From assembly GCA_022749755.1 (NCBI GenBank), contig CM040451.1, positions 2,432,871-2,496,870 of the forward strand: 64,000 nucleotides of DNA, given 5' to 3'. The notes below the pieces were generated by a model, which was not told the DNA's origin, did no database searches, and worked only from the letters and a program-made list of their open reading frames with translations. Origin of the DNA: Azadirachta indica. Taxonomy: Eukaryota; Streptophyta; Magnoliopsida; Sapindales; Meliaceae. Within the stretch, counting starts at the first letter, position 1. Every line of letters starts with the position of its first letter. A program made the translations under genes and the position numbers. Below are positions 1 to 11,800 of this stretch, piece after piece.

Positions 1-806
1 CCCCAACCGCAATTTTGTATTTAACATTTGCAAGTGTTTTATATGCATGTTTATCCAAGTACCTCATCATGTTTGCTATCCCAATATTATCTTTTTCATA
101 TGAATTAAAGTTCATCTTACCTGTGTTATCAACATTTGACAATAGCTCATTATTGTCATTGTTAACCTTATTGTTAATGTCTTTATCACTATTTAAAGCA
201 ACACCATCAGAATGTGAGTTATCCTTATCGTTGAAATGATTGCCATCATTTAATCAGATCAACTATCACTTGATCCACTATCCAGGTCAGCAACATTTGA
301 GTTTGGTCAATTTTCAAAAGTGTTGTGTTGGGGAGGTGCTTCTTGTGATACAGATGACAATAAAGGGCTATCTTCTACTACTTTAAAAAATCTGGCCAGG
401 GTATTTGGATTTGAATAAGTGTGTTTCAAAGTTTTGAACATTGAGTAAAGGGTTAGTTCTTTTGGTAGGGTGGTTTTGGGTTTTATTGTATTGTAGCAAT
501 GCTGACTTCTACTTTAATCTAATTAGTCTTCCTAATTTCATAACTTTCATACATTCTTATTAATTCTAAATATGATGTAATTTCCTTCTTCTCACCAGTT
601 TTTAGATCAACAAACCAAAAGTTGAACTTGGCATGGCATTCAACTCTATCAGTACTGTTTCTCAGAACATTAATCTTCAGGTTTTTCATCTTGTAATCAT
701 TAGGATATATAAGCCTCATCGAATGCTTTTTATCTTTGTAAAATAATGTAAGTTCCAGTGGTGTCATTTTCTCCCAAAATAATTGACACAAAACAAATTT
801 AAACAT
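1..806 (-). other. degenerate open block of unknown origin, possible transposase N-terminus
   Basis: On the minus strand a 95-codon open frame runs from an ATG at 806 to 519. It is followed, with stops and frame changes, by stretches rich in Asp and Asn down to position 1. A basic N-terminal domain followed by an acidic Asn/Asp linker resembles the start of plant MULE-type transposases with a PB1-like domain, but I recognise no diagnostic motif. The block runs off the left edge of the window, so any transposase core would lie outside. It could also be a decayed host gene. The assignment is a guess; the open frame itself is directly visible. Confidence 0.2.
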
Positions 807-2833
807 TTATACATAACAAATACATTACACAAAACATATGCCATACGTTAACACAACGTAAACGTTACAACATGCAAATATTTAATAAATGAATGCAAAC
901 ATCATATATTTAACACTTATGATTTATATGCAAACATCGTATACCATGATTCACTAAATAAATGCAACCACCAACACTACAAATTGATTAATCTTCTCTA
1001 AATTTGCAAAAGCCCTAAACGTATCCCAAAAAAACGTGTTTATACATACCCTTTCTGTTACTTTTCTTGTAACGATATCATCTACCACATTCAAACCCAT
1101 GCATGCTACAAAACAATAAAATTGATGTCTCTTTAATGTTTATAAATGATTATTAAACATGTAATTAAAAAACTCCCAAAATATTAAACCCGAACAAAAA
1201 AACCTAGGGTTTTAGCACATCTGTCTCAGGCATGCAATCACAATAGGTGAAAAGAATCCATTAATCTATAATAATCATGCATGAGAAGCCATCAATACGG
1301 TTAGTCTAACCTTGTAACTCGTTCACAGTAGTCAAGCCAACGAATCACCTCTTTTCTCCGACTACAAAACGCGATGCAAGCAAACAAGCCAATGAATACC
1401 TAAAGTTGTCAAGGACAATGGAGTTTTAGAGAGTTTGGAGGTTTTTCTTGCCTTGAAAATGGCACGTGTTTTGTATAGAAAGCTTGTTTTCTTTGTTACT
1501 ATATTGGTGGTTTAAGCTTTTGAAATCTGGGGTGAGTGTTGGAATTTTCTAACACCTTCCTTTTTTCTTCAACTGTGCACTAGGTTGACTAAAGAGCGTT
1601 TTTTAATTTGGTTGGTGAAAAGACGATTTTACCGTTGAGCTGATAACTTTTGAAGGATGTCTGTCATTAATTTATAGCTCAGTAATATATTTTATATCTT
1701 TTTGTATTGTAGTGTAGTATTAAAATACTTCTTATATCTCATCGTAATCCAAGTTAATTCAGAGTAGTCAGCTGAAAATAACCTTACAATTAAAATACGA
1801 TATATTAACGAAACAATTAATATTGACAATTGGGAATTAAAGTTGATGAGTATGAAAGTAAGAGATATTTGAAGAATAATTAATTGGAAATGAAATCTTA
1901 GAAAGAAGAACATTAAACCCATTGGCAAGATGAATGTATATTTACTCTATTTTCCAAGTATACCAAGTTATTTAGAGCTTTTTTATTGTATTTGTAGCAT
2001 ATTTCATTGAAGTCTTCCAATAATATAAGATTTTAGAAATATAAATAGCAGATAAAAGTAATAAACATCGGAAAGTGATTTGGTTAGACTTCTCATGTTA
2101 CCTGACTTCTTTTATACTAAATTACAAGCAAAACAATATTTTGGTCATCTTGTGCACAGTTTCTTCACCTAGCTTGTTCTAAATTTGAATGATTTTATAC
2201 TAAACCTCAGAGCTTTTTTCCTTTTAATTTAAATCTGAATAATTTTATTCAAATTTTTAAAATCTGTTTATTTTTTAAAGTTATATTCAAAAAGTTGTCA
2301 GAGATGTCTTAATGTATTTAAAATTAAAAATTTTAACTTAAATATAAATAATTAAATGTCAAAATGAATTAAGTATTTTATTTATCGGTAATACTCTTAA
2401 TTTATTATTTAACATTCATATATGTCAATAATTTAATATATCAGTTTTAAATTTTTTTAGAAAGTAACTTCAAATTTTTTTTATTTCTATAAAATCAAAT
2501 AAATTAATATTTATCTTTAATAAAAAAATATATTAATCAAAGTTATATTTAAATTATATTTAAATTTTAGGCAAGAAAATAAACAGTACGAAAAGCTTAA
2601 AAGATCTGAATTGAGAGTGTAGTAACTCTAGTAGCTAACATGCTTGATGTGTTATTCCTATAAAATTTTCTAAAGAAACTAGTAAATCATAAATGCACAT
2701 ACATAAGACAAATCTTTAAATAATGTTGAAATAGTTACCTTGTAATTGACGCAGCCAAACTAAAATTTGATGGATAAGCAGAACTACAAGAATACCACCA
2801 GCAGAAAACAAAAGCAGTAACTACAAAAATATT
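807..2833. other. AT-rich intergenic DNA, no gene seen
   Basis: No open frame with recognisable protein features occurs on either strand. The 1040-1500 part is slightly less AT-rich and could hold untranslated sequence belonging to the minus-strand block to its left. From 1690 onward the DNA is simple AT-rich sequence. Confidence 0.5.
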
Positions 2834-3207
2834 GCTACTAGCTAATAATAATGCTTTGAGATACGCAACATACAGATCCATCTTAAATATAAATTTTTAA
2901 GTTATTTTACAATTAGATTTAATATAAATAAAATTTCAAATTTTTTTTGAAAAATGCTTGCAGTCCTAATACAAGTACCTAATAATAATGCATACTGTTT
3001 TTGTTTTCGAATAGTAATATTCATGCAGTTGTGCTTTCATTGTATTATAGCAGCTAATAATAATGCTTTGAGATAAGCAACGTACGTCAAAGCATTATTA
3101 TTAGCTACTTGTATTAGGACTGTAAGCATTGATCCAAAAAAATTTGAAATTTTATTTATGTTAAATCTATTGTAAAATAACTTAATAATTTATATTTAAG
3201 ATGGATT
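2834..3207. repeat. fold-back (inverted) repeat, about 115-bp arms with a nested hairpin
   Basis: The segment at about 2875-2991 is repeated in reverse complement at about 3092-3207 with only scattered mismatches, leaving a loop of about 100 bases. Inside the loop a second hairpin has a perfect 20-bp stem: AGCTAATAATAATGCTTTGA at 3053-3072, with its complement at 3087-3106. The sequence around 2834-2870 is also repeated directly at 3051-3087. Transcription from either side would give a long, nearly perfect RNA stem. The likeliest origin is a fold-back MITE; a small-RNA precursor is the alternative. No target duplication was identified. Confidence 0.75.
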
Positions 3208-3484
3208 CGTCTCTATACTTCATATACTAATAAAAATTTCATTCTTACGTTATAATTAAGGAGGGCCGAATATTTATATACGATAAGAGTGATTAATTGT
3301 GATATGATCATTCGATTTAAATGATAAATGTTATTTATAGGTATTATATGCATAAAAATTTGTATACAAATTTTATAAATAAACGTGATAATTATCCTAT
3401 ATTTATAATATTAAAGCAGATTATAAAATATTTGTGATTATGCAACCACATAATAAAACATCTGTCATCACATTTTAATAACTT

Positions 3485-4083
3485 TTAATTAGGTTGGCGA
3501 GGGTTACATTTTGGACGCTTCTGAGAAGCCGTATCAGAACTCGACATTCTCGCCGGCTTTTCGATCCGGTTTTTGTTGCGAGGGATTCTGCTCGGCTTAC
3601 CGCAATGTGAACGGCAGCGGAAGAGGCGGGTTTGGCAACACGGCTCACTCCTATCACCGAAAGCAGAAGGCACACTATACAAGGAAAGTAGGATAGCTTG
3701 TCCTCTGCAACACGGCGCAAGCGGGATTACAAAGAGAGCCAAGCCCGAACACCACCTTTACGGCGCATCCTTTTTATTTCATCACATGCTCCGACAGGGA
3801 GCGATACGAATTTCTGAAGGAGAAGCTTCCCACCAATTCAAAGAATCATGCTGTTCTATGCTTTTTGACATCCTAGCTGTAATCTACTTGCATACGGTAA
3901 TGGATTACCAAAAAGGAATAGAAATCGCCACCCTTTTTTTTTTTTTTTTTGGGTCTCAGAATCCACCGGCCTGTGATCTTTTATTCCCCCACTTTACAGC
4001 ACGTATACACTCGCCTCGTTTTCTTGAAGCAGACATCTTCCTTCCTTGAAACGACCGAAATGAAATCGCCCCTTAACTTGTTC
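3485..4083. other. GC-richer island of unknown origin
   Basis: Base composition changes sharply near 3485 from about one-quarter GC to near half, and stays raised until about 4080, interrupted by a T run at 3938-3950. All frames contain stops or look non-homologous, so no gene is called. The composition would suit a captured gene fragment, an organellar insertion or the 5' flank of the small gene that follows. I recognise none of it. Confidence 0.5.
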
Positions 4084-4090
4084 TATAAAT
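4084..4090 (+). promoter_or_regulatory. TATA box upstream of the 83-aa ORF
   Basis: TATAAAT lies 80 bases before the ATG at 4164, a normal plant distance for a short leader. The leader contains the AAACCCTAA-type sequence common in plant 5' untranslated regions. Confidence 0.4.
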
Positions 4091-4163
4091 AATTTTAGTG
4101 TTGATAGGAAATGGGCATCTTCATTCTCTGAAACCCTAAGTTCTCTGATTTTTAAAAACAAAG

Positions 4164-4415
4164 ATGTCCAGAGAAGAACCAACAGCTCAAAACATTCTGT
4201 CTCGTGGGCGGAACGCAAGTAGCAGGATTCAAGAGAGTAATTTATCTGCCTCATGGGAAACGGGTCCTCAAAGCTACGGCGCCAAGGAAGTTCTGTATAA
4301 TCGTGAAAACAATATCTCGTCGGAAAGGGCGTCGGAAGGGGACCGGATTAATGCATCAACAAGAATGCATCTGCAGTCTGCCCAAGATATCTTTGGCAGA
4401 AATTATCAAGGCTAA
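4164..4415 (+). CDS. small hypothetical protein, 83 aa
   Basis: The frame starts at an ATG in a good plant context (AAACAAAG before it) and ends at TAA 4413-4415. The predicted protein is hydrophilic and rich in Ser, Asn, Glu and Arg, with no signal peptide, membrane segment or family motif that I recognise. A TATA box lies 80 bases upstream and an AATAAA hexamer lies near 4458, so a complete short transcription unit is visible. The base composition is far less AT-rich than the flanks, as expected of coding DNA. It may instead be the first exon of a longer gene whose remainder has been lost. Real transcription is uncertain. Confidence 0.4.
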   Translation: MSREEPTAQNILSRGRNASSRIQESNLSASWETGPQSYGAKEVLYNRENNISSERASEGDRINASTRMHLQSAQDIFGRNYQG

Positions 4416-5397
4416 TTTTGGGAAGTTGCTATTTTTTTACATTTTTAATTTTTTAAAAAAATAAAGTACGACAAAAATTTTGTGAGGTTTCTTTTCTTTA
4501 TAATCAGAGGAGAAGCTATCGTACTTTCCTAGTATGGTGTTTCTGGTGCTTTCGGTGATGATGAGTGAAGCGGAAGGAACAGATGATCCTGAAACAAGCT
4601 GCTGCTTCTTCTTCTTCTTCTTCTTCTTCTTTTGTTTTTTTAATAATTTCTATCTCTTTATTTATAAAAATTTTGTTTATTTATTTATAGGTATTAATAT
4701 AGTACCTATAAATATATGAATGGTGCATAAGAATGCTGTTTTCAATTTCAGATACATAAAATTCTTAGATCTCCTTTTACAATTAGGGCCAGAACCATTT
4801 CTGTCCTCCACCCGTCTACTCCTTTTACATATTCCCAATGAGGTGAGAGGCAAGTGAATATTAGCAAATAATTCATCAAATGTCCAAAGAAAAAGCTAAA
4901 GCTAGGCCAGTTTCTAAAGGACAATCTTAAGCACCAAATTAAAGAGAGAAATATGAGGTTAGAGATGATTAATTAATAGTCTATTAATTATATGAAAAGC
5001 CAAGGTAATTATTAACTATTGGGTTCTAAATACATATTTCGTGTAAGATTAATATCTAGAATAAATCAAAGAGAAAGTAAAAAGTTCGGAAAGTGCTTTT
5101 CATCTATCTTCATAAAATTTATAAATGAATTGAGTAGTGGACCATTATTTAAACAAACTGATACATCACTATTTAATAATGCTGTAATAATCAATATAAT
5201 AATATAATATGATATATTGTTATGTGATTAATATTATATTATTAGATTGTTAATATATTTTAATCATTATATATGTATAAAATAATATTAACAGTTAAAT
5301 CCAAGGATTGCGGCTTCTTTTTTTTTCCTACTAATTGCAGCTCTTCATTCGTCATCCATTATAATATAATAATCACTAATCATTATATTATCTTATA
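4416..5397. other. intergenic, with a CTT microsatellite
   Basis: A (CTT)n tract at 4604-4631 gives a spurious Phe-rich frame. The rest is AT-rich DNA without a recognisable gene. Confidence 0.5.
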
Positions 5398-5449
5398 GGG
5401 AAAACTAAGTCTACCCTGTTGGATCTCAATTGTAACGTTTTTTCTCTGT

Positions 5450-5481
<32 letters not shown>

Positions 5482-5893
5482 AGAAAAAGGCAAAAGCCTC
5501 TTGCCATCAAATTTTTCCGTTAATTTTTTCATAAAATTTCAAGTTTACTCTTATTAGGTTGGCTCGAATATTATGTCTATTTTAATTGAATTAAACCACA
5601 AAATGTTTTGAAAAAATATAACAATGTGTTGGTTTAAAACCTTGTACTTTTTGTTATAGTGCAAGGGTTCAATTTGCAGAAAAGGTAAATTTTTTCAACC
5701 CGACCTGAATTCGATTATAAGCTAAATTTAAATAGGCCATCTAAATTAATATGGACAATATGGTAAATTTACAAAAAAATTGTTAATTTTAACGGAAACC
5801 TGATGTCGGAGGGGGGGTTTTTAGTTATTTTCTTCTTACAGTGAACAAAATGTTATAATTGGAATCTAATAGGGGGTAGATATAGTTTTTCCC
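5398..5893. mobile_element. non-autonomous TIR element, about 0.5 kb
   Basis: The left end GGGAAAACTAAGTCTACCC is mirrored by the reverse complement of the right end (GGGAAAAACTATATCTACCC), and similarity continues for about 55 bases into the element. No coding sequence lies inside, which contains a poly-A/AAAAG tract at 5450-5490. This is the structure of a MITE. The target duplication is ambiguous (ATA on both sides), so I do not assign a superfamily. Confidence 0.65.
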
Positions 5894-8800
5894 ATACTAT
5901 ATATATAATACTATTGGAGCAAGCCTGCCTTTATTAAGACATTTCACATCAAATCCATCTATTTAATATTTCATCAATGGGGTCGAAGCCTAACAACATG
6001 TAAGGCCATGTGATTATATGTCAGAACATGTAACAGCTGACTATATGCTAGAACATGAAACCTTTCTATACTTGGGAAAATAACACGTACCTCCCATAAA
6101 ATTTTAAGAACTTATATTTAAATCATAATTTGAAGAAATCTTCATATACCTTTTTTAAACTGTTAGTTGACCACTAATTTTTATAAAAAAACAAAAATTT
6201 CCTAAAATTTCTCTTAATAATATGATCAAGACAAAACTTATCTATCATTTGATATGTTTACATATGTGGAATATGGGGTTTATGTTGTCTGAGTTTTATT
6301 ATTTTATATAATGTATTATTTATCTAACATAATAATTTTTTAAAAAATTATAAAAATTGTTATCCAATTGATAAATATTACATCACTTTAGTGGAATATA
6401 AAAATTAAAAAGCTTAATGTTTCACTTTTTAATTTTTAAAATTTATAATAGGAATATTATTACTAATTTTTAAAATATAAAAAATTAAAAAAATAAAATA
6501 GTTAGTTATTTTTTCATGAATAAATTATGTTTACAACAATAAAAAAATATATGTTAGTCTCATTATGAAAATTGCTTTTAGGATTTTGAAGTAAATATTG
6601 TTAAAAAGTGTGGATGAATTGATAATATTGAATATAATTATCTAATTTTATATTTCAATTATTAACTTGTACAAAATTAAATTATTAAATTGGTAGAATG
6701 TCCAAAAACACCCTAATCCTAATAATCTTCTAACGATCAACTAATGATTTAGGAGAGATATATGTGGGATTCTCCAAACTAACCATATAAGTATGAATTT
6801 CCCAAACCTCAGGAGAAGTGTGTGTTAATTCCCCTTTTATGTTTTCATTAATCTTCATTTAATAATTTTCGTGAAAATTTAAGACATATTGTATTAATTT
6901 TATGAGTTTAATGATCAAGAACTAATTAGATCAAATTAGTCAAACAATGTCATTATTTGTTTGCTTTCGAGACTAATTTTTAATGTCTGCTAATATTTTG
7001 AAGTACCTAAAATAAATTATAACAATTTTTTCCCAAATTTGAACCCAATTTATGTAATTAACCGCATTTAAAATTTTTTCACTAAAGTAACTAAAAAATT
7101 AGACCCCTTTGATTTAGTGTTCAAATAGGATTTTAAGGTTCTAAAATAAAAGATACAGGAAAACGCATTTGTGTAACTTTATCTAAAATTTATCAAAGAT
7201 AGGATTCTTAAAATTATTATAAAATACTATAAAATTAGAAAACGAGAAAAAGTCATTTTTTGTATTTTTTATTAATAATATACAAATCAAATTTAGGTTC
7301 AATTTTTTAAAACTTAATAAAGAGGTTTTTAATTCTAAAATTTTTTTTTTATTTATATATATATATATAGTCTCAAATTTAAAATTTTAAAATATTTCAT
7401 TTACAATACTTATTTGCATTATATATCTTTAACAAAAATAGAAATTTATTTTTAGTTACTTCTTCTATTCTTTATCCATTATTTAGTTATATTTAAAAAA
7501 TTTTTTATTATATGTTAAATAATATTTTATTTTATTAATACTCTTTAATCAAGATTTTTTTTAATATTATGAGTTTTTTATCCAAATAAATTATGTATAA
7601 TTTGTTACTAATTAATTTACATGAAAAGTTATAGTATATGATCTCTTAGAATTTTTAAGAAAAAAAACTTGATAAAGAGTCATAACTAATAAAAAAGAAT
7701 ATAGTTATTAGTTTTGAACATAATTATTTCATATGTTTGGTGAAATTTGGATTACATAAAATTGGATTTTTATTATTGAATTAATAAAAATTATCAAATT
7801 TATTGACAACCTATTCAATTAAAAAAATTTATATTTTGTTCCATATGATTTTATGACGGTAAAATTAAGAAGTGACAACTTTTTTTGCAATAGTTTGGAA
7901 TAATTAACTGTTAATTACTACTAAAATTTTGATAAAAAATTATTCTCAGAATTATATTCAACTAAACAAATCTTCTTTTGTTTTATTCTTAGATATTGTA
8001 TCAAACACGTATTCTAATTTTTAAATATTTTAAAATAATTTTTAAATATTATATCAAATAAAATTTTGAGTATTAAAAATACTAATATTATAATCCAAAT
8101 TTTTTAATTGTATCTTAATTTTTCAAAATAGTTTTCAAATTAGGTATTGAAGAGGCCCTTAATTTTCATACAAAAGTACTCCTCAACGATCATTAAACAA
8201 AAAGTTTGTTAAGATTCGAACAAAATCTTCTGGGTGAAAAAGAGACAATACATACATCTAGGCAAAATTAAACAACAATTAATATAAACTAAGAAGATTC
8301 TTAATATTCATTATCTTTTATGTCAAGTAAAAAAAAATTTTGTTTCAATTTGTATTATATTTCTTTTAACACTTTAAATATTTTTATTTCATGATTCACC
8401 TCAAGAGCACGCTTGTTTTCATACTATTATTATATTTAAAAAATTACCTTTTATCTTAACAAAAGCTTTTATCACAACTATTAGGCACTTCCACATGCTT
8501 ATTTAGCTATCCAATTTGATCACAATAACTTTCCTCTTCTTACAATTTGTTTAATTATGGATATGATTTTTTTAAAAAAATTAATAAAATAAAAATGAAG
8601 AATGGATATGATTTTTTCTAAATTTTTTATTAATTATAGCATTGTTTATGGTATTAATTAATAATGGGCATTATCTCTAAACTTGTGAACTTACTTTGGT
8701 AATCTTATAGGCTGGGGCTAACTAGGATTTTGTTCATACTTTGGTAACTTTAACATTTATGTTTCTAATAATGTTAAATTTTACTAAGGACTTATTTCTA

Positions 8801-9816
8801 TTTGCTACGAGTAATTAAAGTATATTTTATTTATTTTATCAAAATTTATTGACATATAAATTAATATCTCAAAAATTATAATAGAAAATCCTAATTCAAT
8901 GTTGCTATCTCTCTCTTTCTTTCTCTCTCCTTTTCCCCCTATTAATACAGCCATTAAGCTAAAGAATCAAAACTTTATTTGATGAGTTTTTAATATTGTT
9001 TAGAGTTATTTTTAACTTTACCCTCATATTTATTTATAACTTTTACCTATAACTTGAAATATTGGTAAGTAATGACAATGTTTTATATATAGGGAACCTC
9101 AAAGTGGTTCTATTTCATTACCTTCCATCCATATACATTCTCGTTTATTTATTATCTCTTTGGTGTCATTAACATAAGATGTCATTTCTTGTCTATGCAT
9201 TTCTATTTCTATAAATGAAAAGTTAAAAAATCATCATATAATATATAGTCAAGAAATTGAAATAGAAAAGAGAAAAGGTGTGTGATGGTTTTTTCAATAT
9301 TTTATACTAGGTAATCTAGTATCCTTATGCCATTAAATATAACCAAAAATGGTGAATGATGTGCTTGCGCCTTATTGCGCTTAACATTTTATTCGCAAAG
9401 ACAAAAATAACTCTATGTGTAATTGATATATAATATACGTGAAAAGATAAAATCAACCCTATATTTGTTTCACAAACCAAGAATTTTCCAATTTAATTGC
9501 ATTTATCAAACCAAATCCAAATACAACCAAAAACAACCATTTTTGTTTAGAGAAGAAAACAACCATAGCCATCGAAGAAAAAAATAATTCAAAGTCAAGT
9601 TCATTTCTTGGTCTTTTAGCTTCCAAAATTCATTAGTACATTAGAAGAGTGAGGGAAAAGAGATAAATGAGAAAGGAGGACAAGATAGATCATGGCTTCT
9701 AAAATTTTATCACTGTAATTGTCGAATCCAACAAAAAATAGAAGAGTGAGAGAGAAGAAATAAATAGAAAACAGAAAAAGAGAGATAAAGGTAAGAAATA
9801 AAGAGATAAGAGAAAA

Positions 9817-9820
<4 letters not shown>
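5894..9820. other. AT-rich intergenic DNA, no gene seen
   Basis: No gene-like frame. Weak inverted similarity between about 7100-7150 and about 8110-8165 might mark the ends of an old 1-kb TIR element, but it is too diverged to call. A CT-rich stretch lies near 8908-8930. Confidence 0.5.

Positions 9821-9848
<28 letters not shown>
9821..9848. repeat. (GA)n microsatellite
   Basis: Uninterrupted GA dinucleotides, preceded by a purine-rich stretch from about 9640. Confidence 0.95.
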
Positions 9849-9851
<3 letters not shown>

Positions 9852-11039
9852 ATAATATATTTAAATTGGAATGCTAATAATAAATTTATAGAAATTCATA
9901 TACTAAAAGGCTTCTAATTACATTTTTTTTGGTAATAATTTAATATGTGATGACCATAAGAATTTTTTAAAAAAAAAGTAAGTATAATATTTTTATTAAC
10001 AACATATATTTAAAATTATATTATTTTCATCGATACAACAATATATTTAATTCATAAGTTACAATTTATCACTCTTTTAATTTATTGCAAAATATATAAA
10101 TATTTAAATTTATTCCAAATTATTGTTAGCATTTTAATTTAGATAAGTGATATTCCTATACAACCCTTGACTTCTAGGATAACACTAATCATTTATGCTA
10201 ATTAAAAAACTACCAATAAGTTGAAACAATATGAATAATTATTTTTCAAGAAAAAAATAAATAAGGTGCGTTTATGAAATATTTTAACAAATGAAAATTT
10301 TATTTTTTTTTTTGAATTTATTATTATTTCAATAAAATAGATAATTTGAAATTGTTATCTAACAGTTGAATTTAATTTTGATCAAAAACTTTAAAGAAAA
10401 TTATGATTGCCATTATTTGTAACAAATATAGTATATATGTATTTATATATGTTCTTTTATTTTTATTAATTATTCGCTTCATAATTTCTTTAAGAAAATA
10501 CAAAAAAATAATATAATTTTTAATTATATATATTAAATAAAATGTTATACATGTTTTGCGTAAAAATTATTATGAGTATTATGTACTAAATTATTACCAA
10601 TAAAGTAAAAAAAAAATGTTAGAAATATTTTAGAATGTAACTTTGTCCAATGTCATTGTTACCGTTTAATTTAAATAAATTATATTTTATTTTAAAAATT
10701 TTTTGAAATAATAAAATAAGAAAACCTTTTTAAGCTTACCATTTAATTTCCTAGTATTAATATATTGAAAATAATGGAGACTAAATTATTAATTATGAGA
10801 AGAGTATACCTTATTTCGTTATTTTACTTCAGTTTGAATACCAAAACACTAATATCCTAGCAAGTCATATTAACGGAAGTTAACTCTAAGGAGTTTTTTT
10901 TTTTCTATTTTCTCAAAATTTAGAATATTTAGCATGTTACAAAAGCTCAGAGGTATTTGTTCTTCTCTTATAATTTATGGGGTATATTATATTATCTGTT
11001 GTGAAAATTATAAATTCTATTAATTAATATGGGTAATTT
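9849..11039. other. AT-rich intergenic DNA
   Basis: Simple AT-rich DNA up to the left part of the gypsy element. I see no gene or structured repeat. Confidence 0.5.
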
Positions 11040-11800
11040 TGAAAGAAGAGAAAAGTCATCTTATGCATAACTTTGTTCAAGGAGTCTCCTCCTAAAAAGC
11101 CATTGAACTAAAAAGTCATGTCCTAAAGCCCCTACTAAGAAGTCATTTTGCCCAAAAGCCATGTCTTAAGAGTCCTCTCCTAGGAAGGCTTAAGTTCATG
11201 TGCTAGGCATCTCTTCCTCGGAAGTCATGGAGACTAAAAGTTATGTGCTAAGCATTTGCTCTTAGCAAGCCATAAGACCTAAAATTTCTTCATGAACAAT
11301 AGCATTCACATGAATAGTGCCTAGTGTGAATAGTATCAAGCTTGAACAATACGGAGTGAATAGTATTGGATGTAATTTGTGGAAGTTTAATTCAATGTTA
11401 AACTCCAACAAAGATAAGTTTAAGGAGATGATACCTTTGAGGATAAGGAATCCTGTGTAAATTCTAAGAGAAGAATTAAGTAGTTTGTGTTTAGGAGAAA
11501 TTCTAAATGTAACTTATAAAAAGAGTGTGAAAAAAAAGAGAGAGAGAGAGAGAGAGATGAAAAAGCCTATAAAGAAAGAGTTAGAGATCCTGAAAGGAAA
11601 AAGAATGAGAGAGAGAGAGAGAGGGCTTGGTTTGTACTATGGCAACCTAGTTTTTCAAGCATTAATAAAATCTTCCCCCTATATATTCAGCCCATGGACA
11701 TAGGCTAGCCCTGAACCACAAAAATTTTGGTTTTTGGTTTCTTTGTCCTTACTTATTTTGTGTCAAATTTTCAATTTACACCGTTGACTAGATTTTTGCA
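11040..11800 (+). mobile_element. 5' LTR region of a decayed Ty3/gypsy retrotransposon
   Basis: The stretch contains degenerate short repeats built on an AAGTCAT/CTCCTAGG theme, two (GA)n tracts (11539-11556 and 11610-11622), an AATAAA-like signal near 11660 and, at about 11805-11825, a decayed form of the conserved TTTGGCGCCGTCTGTGG leader motif found after the LTR of many plant gypsy elements. This places the LTR 3' end at about 11800. The left LTR edge is not sharp. Confidence 0.6.

Noticed and set aside
3573..4049. 158-codon plus-strand frame in the GC-rich island
   Set aside because: It ends through a poly-T-encoded Phe run, has no conserved pattern, and overlaps open frames on both strands, as expected of GC-richer non-coding DNA.
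4125..4140. CCCTAA word as possible telomere-type repeat
   Set aside because: Single copy within a leader; no tandem array anywhere in the window.
4534..4719. 61-codon frame with a Phe run
   Set aside because: The run is the (CTT)n microsatellite; no other protein feature.
7100..8165. 1-kb element with weak inverted ends
   Set aside because: Similarity between the ends is interrupted and could be chance in AT-rich DNA.
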